Shown piece by piece: positions 44,668-52,909 of a stretch of DNA of 64,000 nt; position 1 is the first letter of the stretch, and the number at the start of each line of letters is the position of its first letter. Made by a program: the position numbers and the translations under genes. The stretch lies in contig NZ_VJNV01000015.1 in the NCBI RefSeq assembly GCF_008633915.1, forward strand, positions 124,001 to 188,000. Reading direction: 5' to 3'. Origin of the DNA: Campylobacter sp. LR291e. Its GTDB lineage: Bacteria > Campylobacterota > Campylobacteria > Campylobacterales > Campylobacteraceae. The notes beneath the pieces were generated by a model. That model had not been told where the DNA came from. It made no database searches and was given only the letters and a program-made list of their open reading frames with translations.

Positions 44668-46484
44668 GACTTTGCTTTTTCCATTCTCTTTCTTTGAGTT
44701 GCATCTAGGTATCTTTTTCTAACGCGTATGTTTTGCGGGGTTACTTCTACTAACTCATCTTCTTCAATCCACTCCAAAGCCCTTTCAAGACTTAGTTTTC
44801 TAGGTGGTACAAGCTTTATAGCATCATCACTTCCACTAGCCCTAACATTTGTTAAATTTTTACCCTTTATAGGATTTACATCTAAATCATTACTACGAGA
44901 ATGCTCACCTATAATCATGCCTGTATAAACCTTAGTTTGAGGTTCTATAAATAAAACTCCCCTATCTTGTAAATTAAAAAGCGAGTACCCAAGGGCTACG
45001 CCATTTTCCATAGATATTAACGCCCCATTTGAACGTTTTTCAACACTACCACTAAAGGGCCTAAATTCTAAAAAGCTATGATTCATCACGCCCTCGCCCT
45101 TAGTATCTGTTAAAAATTGACTTCTAAAGCCTATTAAAGAACGGGCTGGAATTTCAAACTCAAGCCTAGTTTGGCCATCTCCTGTTGGGGTCATAGTTTT
45201 CATTTCAGCCTTTCTTTTTCCTAGCTTTTCGATAACCGCACCACTAAATTCATCAGGTACATCTATAACTAAGTGTTCAAAGGGCTCAGTTTTGATTCCA
45301 CCATCCATTTTTACGATAACCTCTGGTCTTCCCATGCAAAACTCAAAGCCCTCTCGCCTCATATTTTCAGCTAAAATTGTAATTTGCAACTCTCCTCTGC
45401 CACTTACTTTAAATTTGCCCTCGCCTATACTTTCAAATTTCATAGCTATATTTGTTTTCATTTCAGCTTCTAATCTTTCAGATATTTTATTTGAAGTTAC
45501 AAATTTACCCTCAGTACCAGCCAAGGGCCCATCATTTACTGCAAAAACTATACTCAAAGTTGGTTCTTCAATGTGTAGAGGGTCAAGTGGGGAAGGATTA
45601 TTTGGGTCAACTACGCTATCTCCAACATCCATAGCCTCAAAACCTGCAATTGCTACTATATCACCTGAAAAGGCCTCGTTAATATCCATTTTTTCTAAGC
45701 CCATAAAGCCTATTAATTTTGTAACCCTACCATTAAGCTTAGTACCATCAGCCTTTACAAGCAAGACATTTTCATTTTTTTTAACCTTGCCATTAAAAAT
45801 TCTTGCAATGCCTATTTTTCCTACAAAATTATCATATCCTAAGGTAAAAACTTGCAATTGCAAAGGATTATCATTGCTACCACTTGGGGCAGGTACTCTT
45901 TCTAAGATAGTTTGAAAAAGTGGTTGCATATCTTTATTTTCATCTTCTAAATTTAATTTTGCATAGCCATTTTTTGCTGCTGCATAAACGATAGCAAAGT
46001 CAAGTTGTTCGTCATTTGCCCCAAGTGCGACAAAAAGGTCAAAGATTTCATTAATCACCCTGTCAGGTTCTGCTGCAGGTTTATCGATTTTATTTATTAC
46101 AACTATGGGTTTAAGTCCTAAGGATAGAGCCTTTTTAACTACAAATTTAGTTTGAGGCATAACGCCTTCTTGGGCATCAACTAGGAGTAAAACCCCATCA
46201 ATCATCTTTAAAACTCTTTCTACCTCTCCTCCAAAATCAGCATGTCCTGGAGTATCAATTATATTTATCTTAGTACCCTTATAATTAATAGCTGTATTTT
46301 TTGAAAGTATGGTTATACCTCGTTCTTTTTCTATATCATTACTATCCATAACACGTTCTGCGATTTGTTCTCTTTCATCAAAGGTACCTGATTGTTTTAA
46401 AAGCTCGTCTACCATAGTTGTTTTACCGTGGTCAACGTGGGCTATAACTGCGATATTTCTAATATTTTCCACGTTTTTCTCCAA
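44664..46484 (-). CDS. typA: GTP-binding elongation-factor-like protein TypA/BipA
   Basis: A ribosome-associated translational GTPase involved in 50S assembly and stress. The 606 residues include G1 AHVDHGKTT (about 15-23), G2 'ERGITI', G3 [13 protein letters not shown]4 'VINKIDKP', the domain II beta-barrel, the EF-G-like C-terminal '[18 protein letters not shown]', and '[12 protein letters not shown]'. It is divergent from the flagellar cluster starting at 46599. The small membrane protein gene follows with a 4-bp overlap. Confidence 0.96.
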   Translation of the reverse strand: MEKNVENIRNIAVIAHVDHGKTTMVDELLKQSGTFDEREQIAERVMDSNDIEKERGITILSKNTAINYKGTKINIIDTPGHADFGGEVERVLKMIDGVLLLVDAQEGVMPQTKFVVKKALSLGLKPIVVINKIDKPAAEPDRVINEIFDLFVALGANDEQLDFAIVYAAAKNGYAKLNLEDENKDMQPLFQTILERVPAPSGSNDNPLQLQVFTLGYDNFVGKIGIARIFNGKVKKNENVLLVKADGTKLNGRVTKLIGFMGLEKMDINEAFSGDIVAIAGFEAMDVGDSVVDPNNPSPLDPLHIEEPTLSIVFAVNDGPLAGTEGKFVTSNKISERLEAEMKTNIAMKFESIGEGKFKVSGRGELQITILAENMRREGFEFCMGRPEVIVKMDGGIKTEPFEHLVIDVPDEFSGAVIEKLGKRKAEMKTMTPTGDGQTRLEFEIPARSLIGFRSQFLTDTKGEGVMNHSFLEFRPFSGSVEKRSNGALISMENGVALGYSLFNLQDRGVLFIEPQTKVYTGMIIGEHSRSNDLDVNPIKGKNLTNVRASGSDDAIKLVPPRKLSLERALEWIEEDELVEVTPQNIRVRKRYLDATQRKRMEKAKS

Positions 46485-46543
46485 AATTTAATTTAAAAGC
46501 AAAAATTATATAAAAACTTTGCTTAAGGATTAAAAAATAAAAC

Positions 46544-46560
46544 TTGGCACATTTATTGCT
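46544..46560 (+). promoter_or_regulatory. Sigma54 promoter of the 46599-fliK gene run
   Basis: TTGGCACATTTATTGCT, with GG (46546-46547) and GC (46558-46559) ten bases apart, fits the RpoN -24/-12 consensus. It lies 39 bp before the first gene. Campylobacter rod and hook genes are expressed by sigma54 with FlgSR. Confidence 0.85.
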
Positions 46561-46598
46561 TTAAATCTTGCAAATATATTTTTAAAAAAGGAAATACA

Positions 46599-46934
46599 AT
46601 GTCAAAACCATTAAATGCAGAAACTCAAAGCTTTTTAGATACAGATTTAAGCTTACAAATCAATGATAGAAAAAATGAAATCTTACTTCAAATTTTAAAC
46701 CTTTTAGAAGTTTTAAAGGCAAATGAAGATGATAAGATGGCTAGAATTTCAGGGGAGCTAAGTGAGCTTTTAGAAGATGAAAAAAATCTTAAAAAGATAA
46801 CTAAGACAAAATGTTTAGACGAGCTTTTAAATGTTATTTTAAAGCTAAATGATGATAAGATGGTTAAAATTTATGCTAAGGATTATTTAAAGGAAAAATT
46901 TCCTATTTTGGCTAAGAGTGATTTTTTAAAATAA
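46599..46934 (+). CDS. Small protein at head of fliK-flgD-flgE cluster (Cj0040-like position)
   Basis: A 111-residue, helical, Leu/Lys/Glu-rich protein with no signal peptide or membrane segment. Sequence shows heptad-like Leu spacing ('ILLQILNLLEVLKANEDDKMARI'). It is the first gene after the sigma54 promoter and has AAAAGGAAA as RBS. No family is recognised. Position suggests a chaperone or regulator of the hook-length or hook-cap proteins downstream; inference only. Confidence 0.6.
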   Translation: MSKPLNAETQSFLDTDLSLQINDRKNEILLQILNLLEVLKANEDDKMARISGELSELLEDEKNLKKITKTKCLDELLNVILKLNDDKMVKIYAKDYLKEKFPILAKSDFLK

Positions 46935-46944
46935 GGAGTAAAAA

Positions 46945-47388
46945 ATGGCTGATTTATCTATACTAACTTCAAGTTTAACAAGTTCTACGAATTTATTAAG
47001 TAGTACTTCAAGTATTGAAACTAGCAACGCACAAAGTTTTTATGAAACTTTAACCAAACAAGCAGAAGCTTTAAATGCTTATTTGCCTGATAGAATGAAG
47101 ATTAGTGAAACTGAGCTTTTATATGATACTATGAAAAAGCTTGAAAATGGAGATTTTGCATCTTATACCTCTTCAAGCTCAACTTCATCAATCATTCAAA
47201 GTGTATTGCAAACTAGTTATGCTTATGAACAAATTCTAACCTTATTAGAATCTTTTCAAAGCGAGTTAGCTGATTTTGCAAATAGTTATGTTACAACTGA
47301 TGATAACACAAGTAATTTATTAACTCAACTACTTGAACAAAGCAATACCACTAAAACCTTGCTTAGTGCCCTTGTAGGACAAAGTTAA
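46945..47388 (+). CDS. FliK N-terminal-like small protein
   Basis: A 147-residue Ser/Thr/Leu-rich protein with no Cys and no membrane segment. It resembles the first 130 residues of FliK encoded next door. 'LNAYLPDRMKISETELL' matches FliK 'TNEFLPNDVRVSETKIV' in pattern, and 'YEQILTLLESFQSELADFAN' matches 'FTQILSLLDTLQTNTANIS'. It looks like a tandem partial duplication of fliK, or a separate gene built from the same module. It lacks the Flg_hook domain, so it cannot end hook growth alone. RBS AAGGAG is strong. Confidence 0.6.
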   Translation: MADLSILTSSLTSSTNLLSSTSSIETSNAQSFYETLTKQAEALNAYLPDRMKISETELLYDTMKKLENGDFASYTSSSSTSSIIQSVLQTSYAYEQILTLLESFQSELADFANSYVTTDDNTSNLLTQLLEQSNTTKTLLSALVGQS

Positions 47389-47404
47389 ATTTAAAGGAAA
47401 AAAG

Positions 47405-49660
47405 ATGTCAAATTTAGCCTCGCAAACTAGTTTATTGAGTATAGGAACAAATATTGTAGAAGGTGGAACTTCGAGCTTATTTAGCACTGATTCTATGTTA
47501 AATAATGGTATGTTAGGCGATACCTTAAACGATACTGAAAGTTTTTTAAATACCTTATTGAATTCAATAGATGCGACAAATGAATTTTTGCCAAATGATG
47601 TAAGGGTTAGTGAAACTAAGATTGTTAATCAAACTATAACGCAAAATTTATATGTAGAAGACTTTAGTCAAGATGATAAAATTTCTATTTTTGAATCAGC
47701 TTCTTTTACTCAAATTTTATCCTTGCTTGATACCTTGCAAACTAATACGGCTAATATTTCTTTGGCAAATTTATCAAGCCAGTTAAGTGATTTAGTGCAA
47801 ACTGAATCAACTTTAAATGCATTAAAAGAGGCTACAAATTTAACAGAATTACTTAGTATTGCTAAGGATATGGGCTTAAATGTGGAAAAAATTAAGGTAG
47901 ATAGGCTTGGAGATTTAAAAACAGCTTATCCAAATTTAGCTAAGGCAAATTTTTTCCAAAATGATAATGTAGATAATGTTTTTAAAGAATTAGTTACTGA
48001 AAAAATCACCACTTTAACTAAGAATTTAGAAGATTTAATGAAAGAAAAGGGAACTTCCTTAAATCAAAATTTGCATATTAAAAATAATAAAAATCATTCA
48101 TCTTTGCTTACAAAAACCTTGCAAAATTTAGATGAAATAATAGCTGATGAAGGTCAAAATTTAAAAAATAAAAATATAAATAACGAAAATAACATAGACC
48201 TTGATATTGATTTAAATTTAAAGACCAAAGAAGATAGTAAAAATCAAAATTTACAAAATCAAAACATAAAAGAAGTAAGCACAAAGGATTTAAAGCAAGA
48301 TAGTAAGATTGAAAACACTCTAAATTTAAAAAGTGAAAATGTTAATAAGGGTGAAAATCTTAAAAATGAAAATCTTAAAAATGAAAATGTTAAAAATGAA
48401 AATGTTAAAAATGACAATAACATTAAAGAAAATGTTAAAGAAAGTAAAACAAACAATGAGTTAAAGACTCAAAATAAGCCAACTCAAACAAATGAGAATG
48501 TGCAAAAAACGAGTGAAAATTTAAGGCAAAATGATAATGTTAAAAATGAAAATATAAAGCAAGAAACAGAGATTAAAACTCAAAATTTAAACACTTCAAA
48601 ACCTAACACTGAAAATAAGCAAGAAGCAAAAGCTGAGGTTAAGCCAAATGAAATGGCTAAGACTCAAGAAAAAGAGGTTAAGAATGAGGTTACACCTGAG
48701 CTTAAAAGTGAAAATAAGCAAGAAGTAAAACAAGAGATTAAAGCTGAGATTAAGCCTGAAAATAAAACTGAGATTAAAAACGAGGTTAAACAAGAGATTA
48801 AGCCAAATATTCAAGCAACTCAAACAAAAGAAGAAAGTACCTTTAAAACAGAAGATAAGCAAAGTACTACTCAAAATAAGGAAGTAAGTGAGCCAAAAGC
48901 ACAAACTAAGCAAAGTAGCGAGATAAAGCAAGATAATGCTAGTATTTTAAGGCAAAGTCAAGTTTTAAGTCAAAATGCTAAGGAAGTAAATCTTTCACCA
49001 AAACAAGATATAAATTTAAGTAGCCAAGCAAGTCAGGCAATATTTACTCAACAAAGTGCCCAAGGACTTGATAGCACTCAAACTATTTTAAGTAAGGATA
49101 ATGCTTCAAATTTCACAAATGTAAATGATATGGTTAAGGATACTAAAACTAATGTAAATTTAAACCAAGAAAATAATGTTTTATTTAACGAACAAGATAG
49201 TAGTTTTGATGAGTTAAATTCTTTGGTTAAAGATTTAAGTAGGATAAATCATAATCAAGTAAGGGCACAAGCTACTACGCCAAAACAAACTATGCAGTAT
49301 TTTTCTCAGGATTTACAAGAGGCAATTTCACAATATAAATCGCCTATTACTAAGCTAAGTATTACTTTAAATCCATCGAATTTAGGCGAGGTTGAGGTAG
49401 TTTTAATGCAAAGAGGAAATAATCTTCACATTAATTTTAACTCAAATTCAAATACCATGCAGCTTTTCTTGCAACACCAAGCTGAATTTAAAAATTCCCT
49501 TGTTAATATGGGCTTTACAGGACTTGAAATGAATTTTAGTGACCAAAGTAAGAAAGACCAAAGAGGTGCTAAAACACAAAGTACTAGAGGCTTTAGTGAT
49601 ATGATTGATGGAAATGATGATAATATCAATCTTGAAGTCGTTTTAGCAAAATATTTTTGA
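47405..49660 (+). CDS. fliK: Flagellar hook-length control protein FliK
   Basis: A secreted ruler and export-switch protein. The 751 residues divide into an N-terminal export/helical part (1-160), a long low-complexity Lys/Glu/Asn/Gln-rich linker (about 215-600), and the C-terminal Flg_hook domain (about 640-735). The last contains 'ITLNPSNLGEVEVVLMQRG', 'QLFLQHQAEFKNSLVNMGF'. The linker contains four 15-bp tandem units at 48359-48418. The protein is longer than I recall for C. jejuni FliK (about 600). It lies between the sigma54 promoter run and flgD. Confidence 0.88.
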   Translation: MSNLASQTSLLSIGTNIVEGGTSSLFSTDSMLNNGMLGDTLNDTESFLNTLLNSIDATNEFLPNDVRVSETKIVNQTITQNLYVEDFSQDDKISIFESASFTQILSLLDTLQTNTANISLANLSSQLSDLVQTESTLNALKEATNLTELLSIAKDMGLNVEKIKVDRLGDLKTAYPNLAKANFFQNDNVDNVFKELVTEKITTLTKNLEDLMKEKGTSLNQNLHIKNNKNHSSLLTKTLQNLDEIIADEGQNLKNKNINNENNIDLDIDLNLKTKEDSKNQNLQNQNIKEVSTKDLKQDSKIENTLNLKSENVNKGENLKNENLKNENVKNENVKNDNNIKENVKESKTNNELKTQNKPTQTNENVQKTSENLRQNDNVKNENIKQETEIKTQNLNTSKPNTENKQEAKAEVKPNEMAKTQEKEVKNEVTPELKSENKQEVKQEIKAEIKPENKTEIKNEVKQEIKPNIQATQTKEESTFKTEDKQSTTQNKEVSEPKAQTKQSSEIKQDNASILRQSQVLSQNAKEVNLSPKQDINLSSQASQAIFTQQSAQGLDSTQTILSKDNASNFTNVNDMVKDTKTNVNLNQENNVLFNEQDSSFDELNSLVKDLSRINHNQVRAQATTPKQTMQYFSQDLQEAISQYKSPITKLSITLNPSNLGEVEVVLMQRGNNLHINFNSNSNTMQLFLQHQAEFKNSLVNMGFTGLEMNFSDQSKKDQRGAKTQSTRGFSDMIDGNDDNINLEVVLAKYF
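48359..48418 (+). repeat. Four 15-bp tandem units in the fliK linker
   Basis: Units of the form (C/G)TTAAAAATGAAAAT, the last with one change, encode LKNEN, LKNEN, VKNEN, VKNDN. The length is a multiple of three, so gain or loss keeps the frame and changes the linker by five residues. Confidence 0.85.
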
Positions 49661-49671
49661 AAAGTTTAAAA

Positions 49672-49690
49672 GTGGAACAGCTTTTGCTTT
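49672..49690 (+). promoter_or_regulatory. Sigma54 promoter of flgD-flgE
   Basis: GTGGAACAGCTTTTGCTTT with GG (49674-49675) and GC (49686-49687) ten bases apart, close to the Campylobacter RpoN consensus GGAAC-N5-TTGC. It lies in the 61-bp gap between fliK and flgD, 32 bp before the flgD ATG. Confidence 0.88.
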
Positions 49691-49721
49691 GAGAATTTAA
49701 ATTTATAAAAAGGAGTAGGTT

Positions 49722-50423
49722 ATGGCAACAACAGTTACCGATACAACTAGCACAACTACTACAAGTAGTTCAACTTACACAAATCCAAATGCTGAGCTTG
49801 ATAAGGATGCGTTTTTACAACTTCTTTTAACAGAACTTCAATATCAAGACCCAACTGACCCTATGGATACAGAGACTATTCTTACGCAAACTGCACAATT
49901 ATCTAGTCTTGAAATGCAACAAAATACAAATGAGACTATGGAAGCTATGGTTAATACTATGGAATATCTTGCAGATTCAATGGGTACTGCGATGAGTACT
50001 TCAGCCCTTGCTGCTATTGGTAAGATGGCTACTATTGAAGATAACACTGTTACTTTAACTGGTTCTGATGATGTTATTACCTTAAAGATGTATTTACCAG
50101 AAGACACTGATGAAAATGGTGTCACCTTAGAAGTTTATGATTCTAATGGCAATTTAGTTTATAATGAATCGGTTGATGGTCAATTATTTTCTGGTATTAA
50201 TTCTATTGTATGGTATGGTAAAAATAATGATGGAATTTATGCAGGAAATGGCGATTACACAGTTAAGTTAGTTTATAATAACGCAGATGGCGAAAAGATT
50301 ACTGCTGAGTATGGTTCTTATCTAATCGAAGGGATTAGATTTGTTGATGGTGTTGCTTATGCTCAAATGGCTGATCAATATGTACTATTTAATGAAATTT
50401 CATTGGTATATGATTACAAATAA
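49722..50423 (+). CDS. flgD: Flagellar hook-capping protein FlgD
   Basis: Caps the growing hook. The 233 residues start Thr/Ser-rich. They contain the FlgD N-terminal signature 'LDKDAFLQLLLTELQYQDPTDPMD' in pieces (about 27-50) followed by 'TQTAQLSSLEMQQ'. A C-terminal Tudor/FlgD-Ig region follows with 'LEVYDSNGNLVYNE' and 'WYGKNNDGIYAGNGDYTVKL'. AAAGGAG RBS. It is 27 bp before flgE. Confidence 0.93.
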   Translation: MATTVTDTTSTTTTSSSTYTNPNAELDKDAFLQLLLTELQYQDPTDPMDTETILTQTAQLSSLEMQQNTNETMEAMVNTMEYLADSMGTAMSTSALAAIGKMATIEDNTVTLTGSDDVITLKMYLPEDTDENGVTLEVYDSNGNLVYNESVDGQLFSGINSIVWYGKNNDGIYAGNGDYTVKLVYNNADGEKITAEYGSYLIEGIRFVDGVAYAQMADQYVLFNEISLVYDYK

Positions 50424-50450
50424 AATTTCATAAAGGGTAAAGGATATATT

Positions 50451-52088
50451 ATGAATGCTTCACTTTATAATGGTGTAGAAGGTGTTAAATCTCAAAGCGT
50501 TGGAATGGATGTTTTATCAAACAATATTGCAAATATTAATACCGTAGGTTATAAATACTCAAGTACAGAATTTTCTGATATTTTTTATAGCACAGTTACT
50601 ACCTCTTCTACAAATCCAGCACAAAGTGGCTATTCTGCTACAACTTCAGCTACTAGATTGGTATTTGAACAAGGCTCACTTGTAGCAACTGACAATAATT
50701 TAGATGTAGCCTTACAAGGAAAAGGCTTTTTTGGGGTTACTGGTTATGATGGAAGTGTTTATTATACAAGGGATGGGTCTTTTACTCAAGATGCTAATGG
50801 CTATTTAGTAACAAGTTCTGGTTTTTATGTGCTTGGTACTATGAATCCAAATTTTACTACTATTACATATAGTGATAGGGTTTCTGATTTAATGGGCGAT
50901 ATGTACGATACTCCTGTAACTTCGGGCTACACAGTTAGTAGTGATGAAGATTTTAGTCTTACTTCGGTGGACACTCAAACAGCTATTTTATTGCCAAATA
51001 ATATATATTTAGAACCAACAGTTACTGAAAATGTATCTTGGACAGGTTATTTAGGAAGTGGGATTAGCACTGTTGATGTAACTCATGATTTAGATACTAA
51101 TCTAGCTACTTATACTAAAAATGCAGATGATACATATAGCGTAAGTGGGATTATAACTCAAGCTGATGTTTATAGCGTCAAATCAGGTGATAGGGTTTTG
51201 GTTACCTTTAGCGATGACAATGGTGTTCATGCAAGTTACGAGGCATACTTAGATGATAATTTTAATTTTGTCATTGATGATTTAGATTTAAGTGGCTTTG
51301 ATGAAAATTCTTTAACCTTATCAGCCTTGCAAGTAGTAACAGAAGAAGAACAAGCTAATACTACAACCCTCGAAAGCTCACTTTATAATGCAGATGGTAG
51401 CAAAAGCACGGTTGTAGTTACATTGCAAAGGGTATTGCCACAAATTGATGAAACTATTACTTACTCAGCAACTGCTCAAATTTATAATAGTGATGGCGAA
51501 GCAGTTGGCGAGGCAGTAAGTGGAATTTTAACCTTTAACGAGTTAGGTTCTTTATCATCAAGTACGCTTACAAGTATTAATAACCCAGATGGTGGAGTTG
51601 TAAATTTAAATTTTGGCACCCCTTATGATGAAAATGTAGTAGGTTCTGGCTTTAATGGTCTTTATATTAGTCTTACTTCTGATACAAATAGCGTTTCAAG
51701 TACTCAAGACGGGCTTGCTGAAGGCTTTTTAAATAGTTATACGGTGGGTGATGATGGTAGCATTATAGCTACATTTAGTAATGGAAAAAGCGTAACCGTG
51801 GCTAAACTTGCCCTTTATAATTTTATAAATGAAGAAGGTCTTGCTGCAGTTGGTGAAAATATTTACGCAGCTACTGGAAATAGTGGAAATGCTTATTTTT
51901 ACACAGATGCAAATGGCAATATAATTTATACAGCTACCTTTGCGGGTAATTACTTAGAACAATCTAATGTGGATTTAAGTACTGAACTTTCTAATCTTAT
52001 AGTTACACAAAGGGCCTACGAGGCAAGTGCAGCTAGTATTACTACAAGTGATGAAATGATTCAAACTGCTATTGAAATGAAAAGCTAG
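50451..52088 (+). CDS. flgE: Flagellar hook protein, FlgE family (545 residues)
   Basis: Polymerises into hook or hook-basal-body parts. It has the rod/hook N-terminal signature 'NGVEGVKSQSVGMDVLSNNIANINTVGYK' spread over about 7-35, then 'DVALQGKGFFGV', 'YYTRDGSF..D..GYLV'. The C-terminal 'SNVDLSTELSNLIVTQRAYEAS' coiled coil completes it. In C. jejuni two FlgE-like genes exist; the 545-residue one beside flgD corresponds to this, and the main hook protein there is larger. No terminator lies before it; an intrinsic terminator overlaps its stop. Confidence 0.9.
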   Translation: MNASLYNGVEGVKSQSVGMDVLSNNIANINTVGYKYSSTEFSDIFYSTVTTSSTNPAQSGYSATTSATRLVFEQGSLVATDNNLDVALQGKGFFGVTGYDGSVYYTRDGSFTQDANGYLVTSSGFYVLGTMNPNFTTITYSDRVSDLMGDMYDTPVTSGYTVSSDEDFSLTSVDTQTAILLPNNIYLEPTVTENVSWTGYLGSGISTVDVTHDLDTNLATYTKNADDTYSVSGIITQADVYSVKSGDRVLVTFSDDNGVHASYEAYLDDNFNFVIDDLDLSGFDENSLTLSALQVVTEEEQANTTTLESSLYNADGSKSTVVVTLQRVLPQIDETITYSATAQIYNSDGEAVGEAVSGILTFNELGSLSSSTLTSINNPDGGVVNLNFGTPYDENVVGSGFNGLYISLTSDTNSVSSTQDGLAEGFLNSYTVGDDGSIIATFSNGKSVTVAKLALYNFINEEGLAAVGENIYAATGNSGNAYFYTDANGNIIYTATFAGNYLEQSNVDLSTELSNLIVTQRAYEASAASITTSDEMIQTAIEMKS

Positions 52089-52105
52089 TTTTTACTAGCT
52101 TTTTT
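52081..52105 (+). terminator. Intrinsic terminator of flgD-flgE
   Basis: Perfect stem AAAGCTAGT/ACTAGCTTT (52081-52089 and 52094-52102) with a TTTT loop, then three more T. It includes the flgE stop codon TAG at 52086-52088. Confidence 0.85.
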
Positions 52106-52299
52106 ATCTTTGTAAATTCTTTTGTAATATCTTTTTACACAATTTTTCTAAGCTTAAATTTTTGCATATCTTATTTTAAGCATTAAATTTTAATTTACTT
52201 TTATATTATTCTAAATTAACATAATAAACTAAAGCTAAATTCTATAAAATAAGTATTTTAAATTATACTAAATTAAGTTTTTATTTATTTTATATTAAC

Positions 52300-52305
52300 T
52301 ATAAT
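52300..52305 (+). promoter_or_regulatory. Putative -10 box for torC-torA
   Basis: TATAAT 29 bp before the cytochrome c ATG, at the end of a very AT-rich 230-bp gap with no other visible gene. Strongly phased A/T tracts in 52140-52300 may aid transcription. In C. jejuni this operon responds to the RacRS two-component system (established knowledge); I do not see a site that I can name. Confidence 0.45.
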
Positions 52306-52333
52306 AAACAAATTTTAAATTAGGAGATAAGCA

Positions 52334-52909
52334 ATGAGATTGTTTTTATTTATGTGCTTTTTCTGTATTGGCTTATTTGCAAAAAATATCGCATATAGTC
52401 CAGAAGTTCTTTCTTTATATCTTAACAAAGATGATAAAAAGGCAACAGGTAGGCTTTTGCCGACAAATGCTTTTAATATTTTGCAAAGTGACAAGGATAA
52501 ATACTTGATTGAAGTTGAGGGTTTTGTAAATCCTAAAACGCCTTTTGTATTGTATTTTAATGATAGTCAAAGGGTTATGGTTGCAGCTTTTAGTAAAAAT
52601 ACTAAGCTTGATTTTAAAAATAAAATCGATGGAAAAAATGGCAAATGGGACAAGGCTAGTATAGAAGTTTGGGTAGATAAAAAGGATTTTGAAAAAAATA
52701 ATAAAGATATGTTTGTAAGGGCTAAAACGCTTTATAGTGAAAATTGTGGAATTTGTCATAGTGCTCATAAAGAAAGTGAATTTGGTGCAAATGCTTGGCC
52801 AGCTACCTTTCGTTCAATGGCTGATAGGACAGGGATTGATAAAAAAGACAGATGGCTAGTTATAGAGTATCTACAAAAACATTCAAAAGACATAAAGGGG
52901 ACAAAATGA
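52334..52909 (+). CDS. Monoheme cytochrome c partner of TMAO/DMSO reductase (TorC-like)
   Basis: A 191-residue exported cytochrome. Signal peptide about 1-17 (LFLFMCFFCIGLFA). A single heme motif CGICH lies near residue 138, followed by 'ANAWPATFRSM' with the likely Met ligand. The N-terminal half contains repeated beta strands ('YLNKDDKKATGRLLPTNAF') like the TorC/NapC-linked periplasmic domain. AGGAG precedes the ATG. It overlaps torA by ATGA, so it supplies electrons to that enzyme. C. jejuni Cj0265c is the probable counterpart. Confidence 0.85.
   Translation: MRLFLFMCFFCIGLFAKNIAYSPEVLSLYLNKDDKKATGRLLPTNAFNILQSDKDKYLIEVEGFVNPKTPFVLYFNDSQRVMVAAFSKNTKLDFKNKIDGKNGKWDKASIEVWVDKKDFEKNNKDMFVRAKTLYSENCGICHSAHKESEFGANAWPATFRSMADRTGIDKKDRWLVIEYLQKHSKDIKGTK

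Noticed and set aside
45292-45915. 207-codon open frame on the plus strand within typA
   Set aside because: It is the antisense shadow of a strongly conserved GTPase gene and has no RBS or recognisable product.
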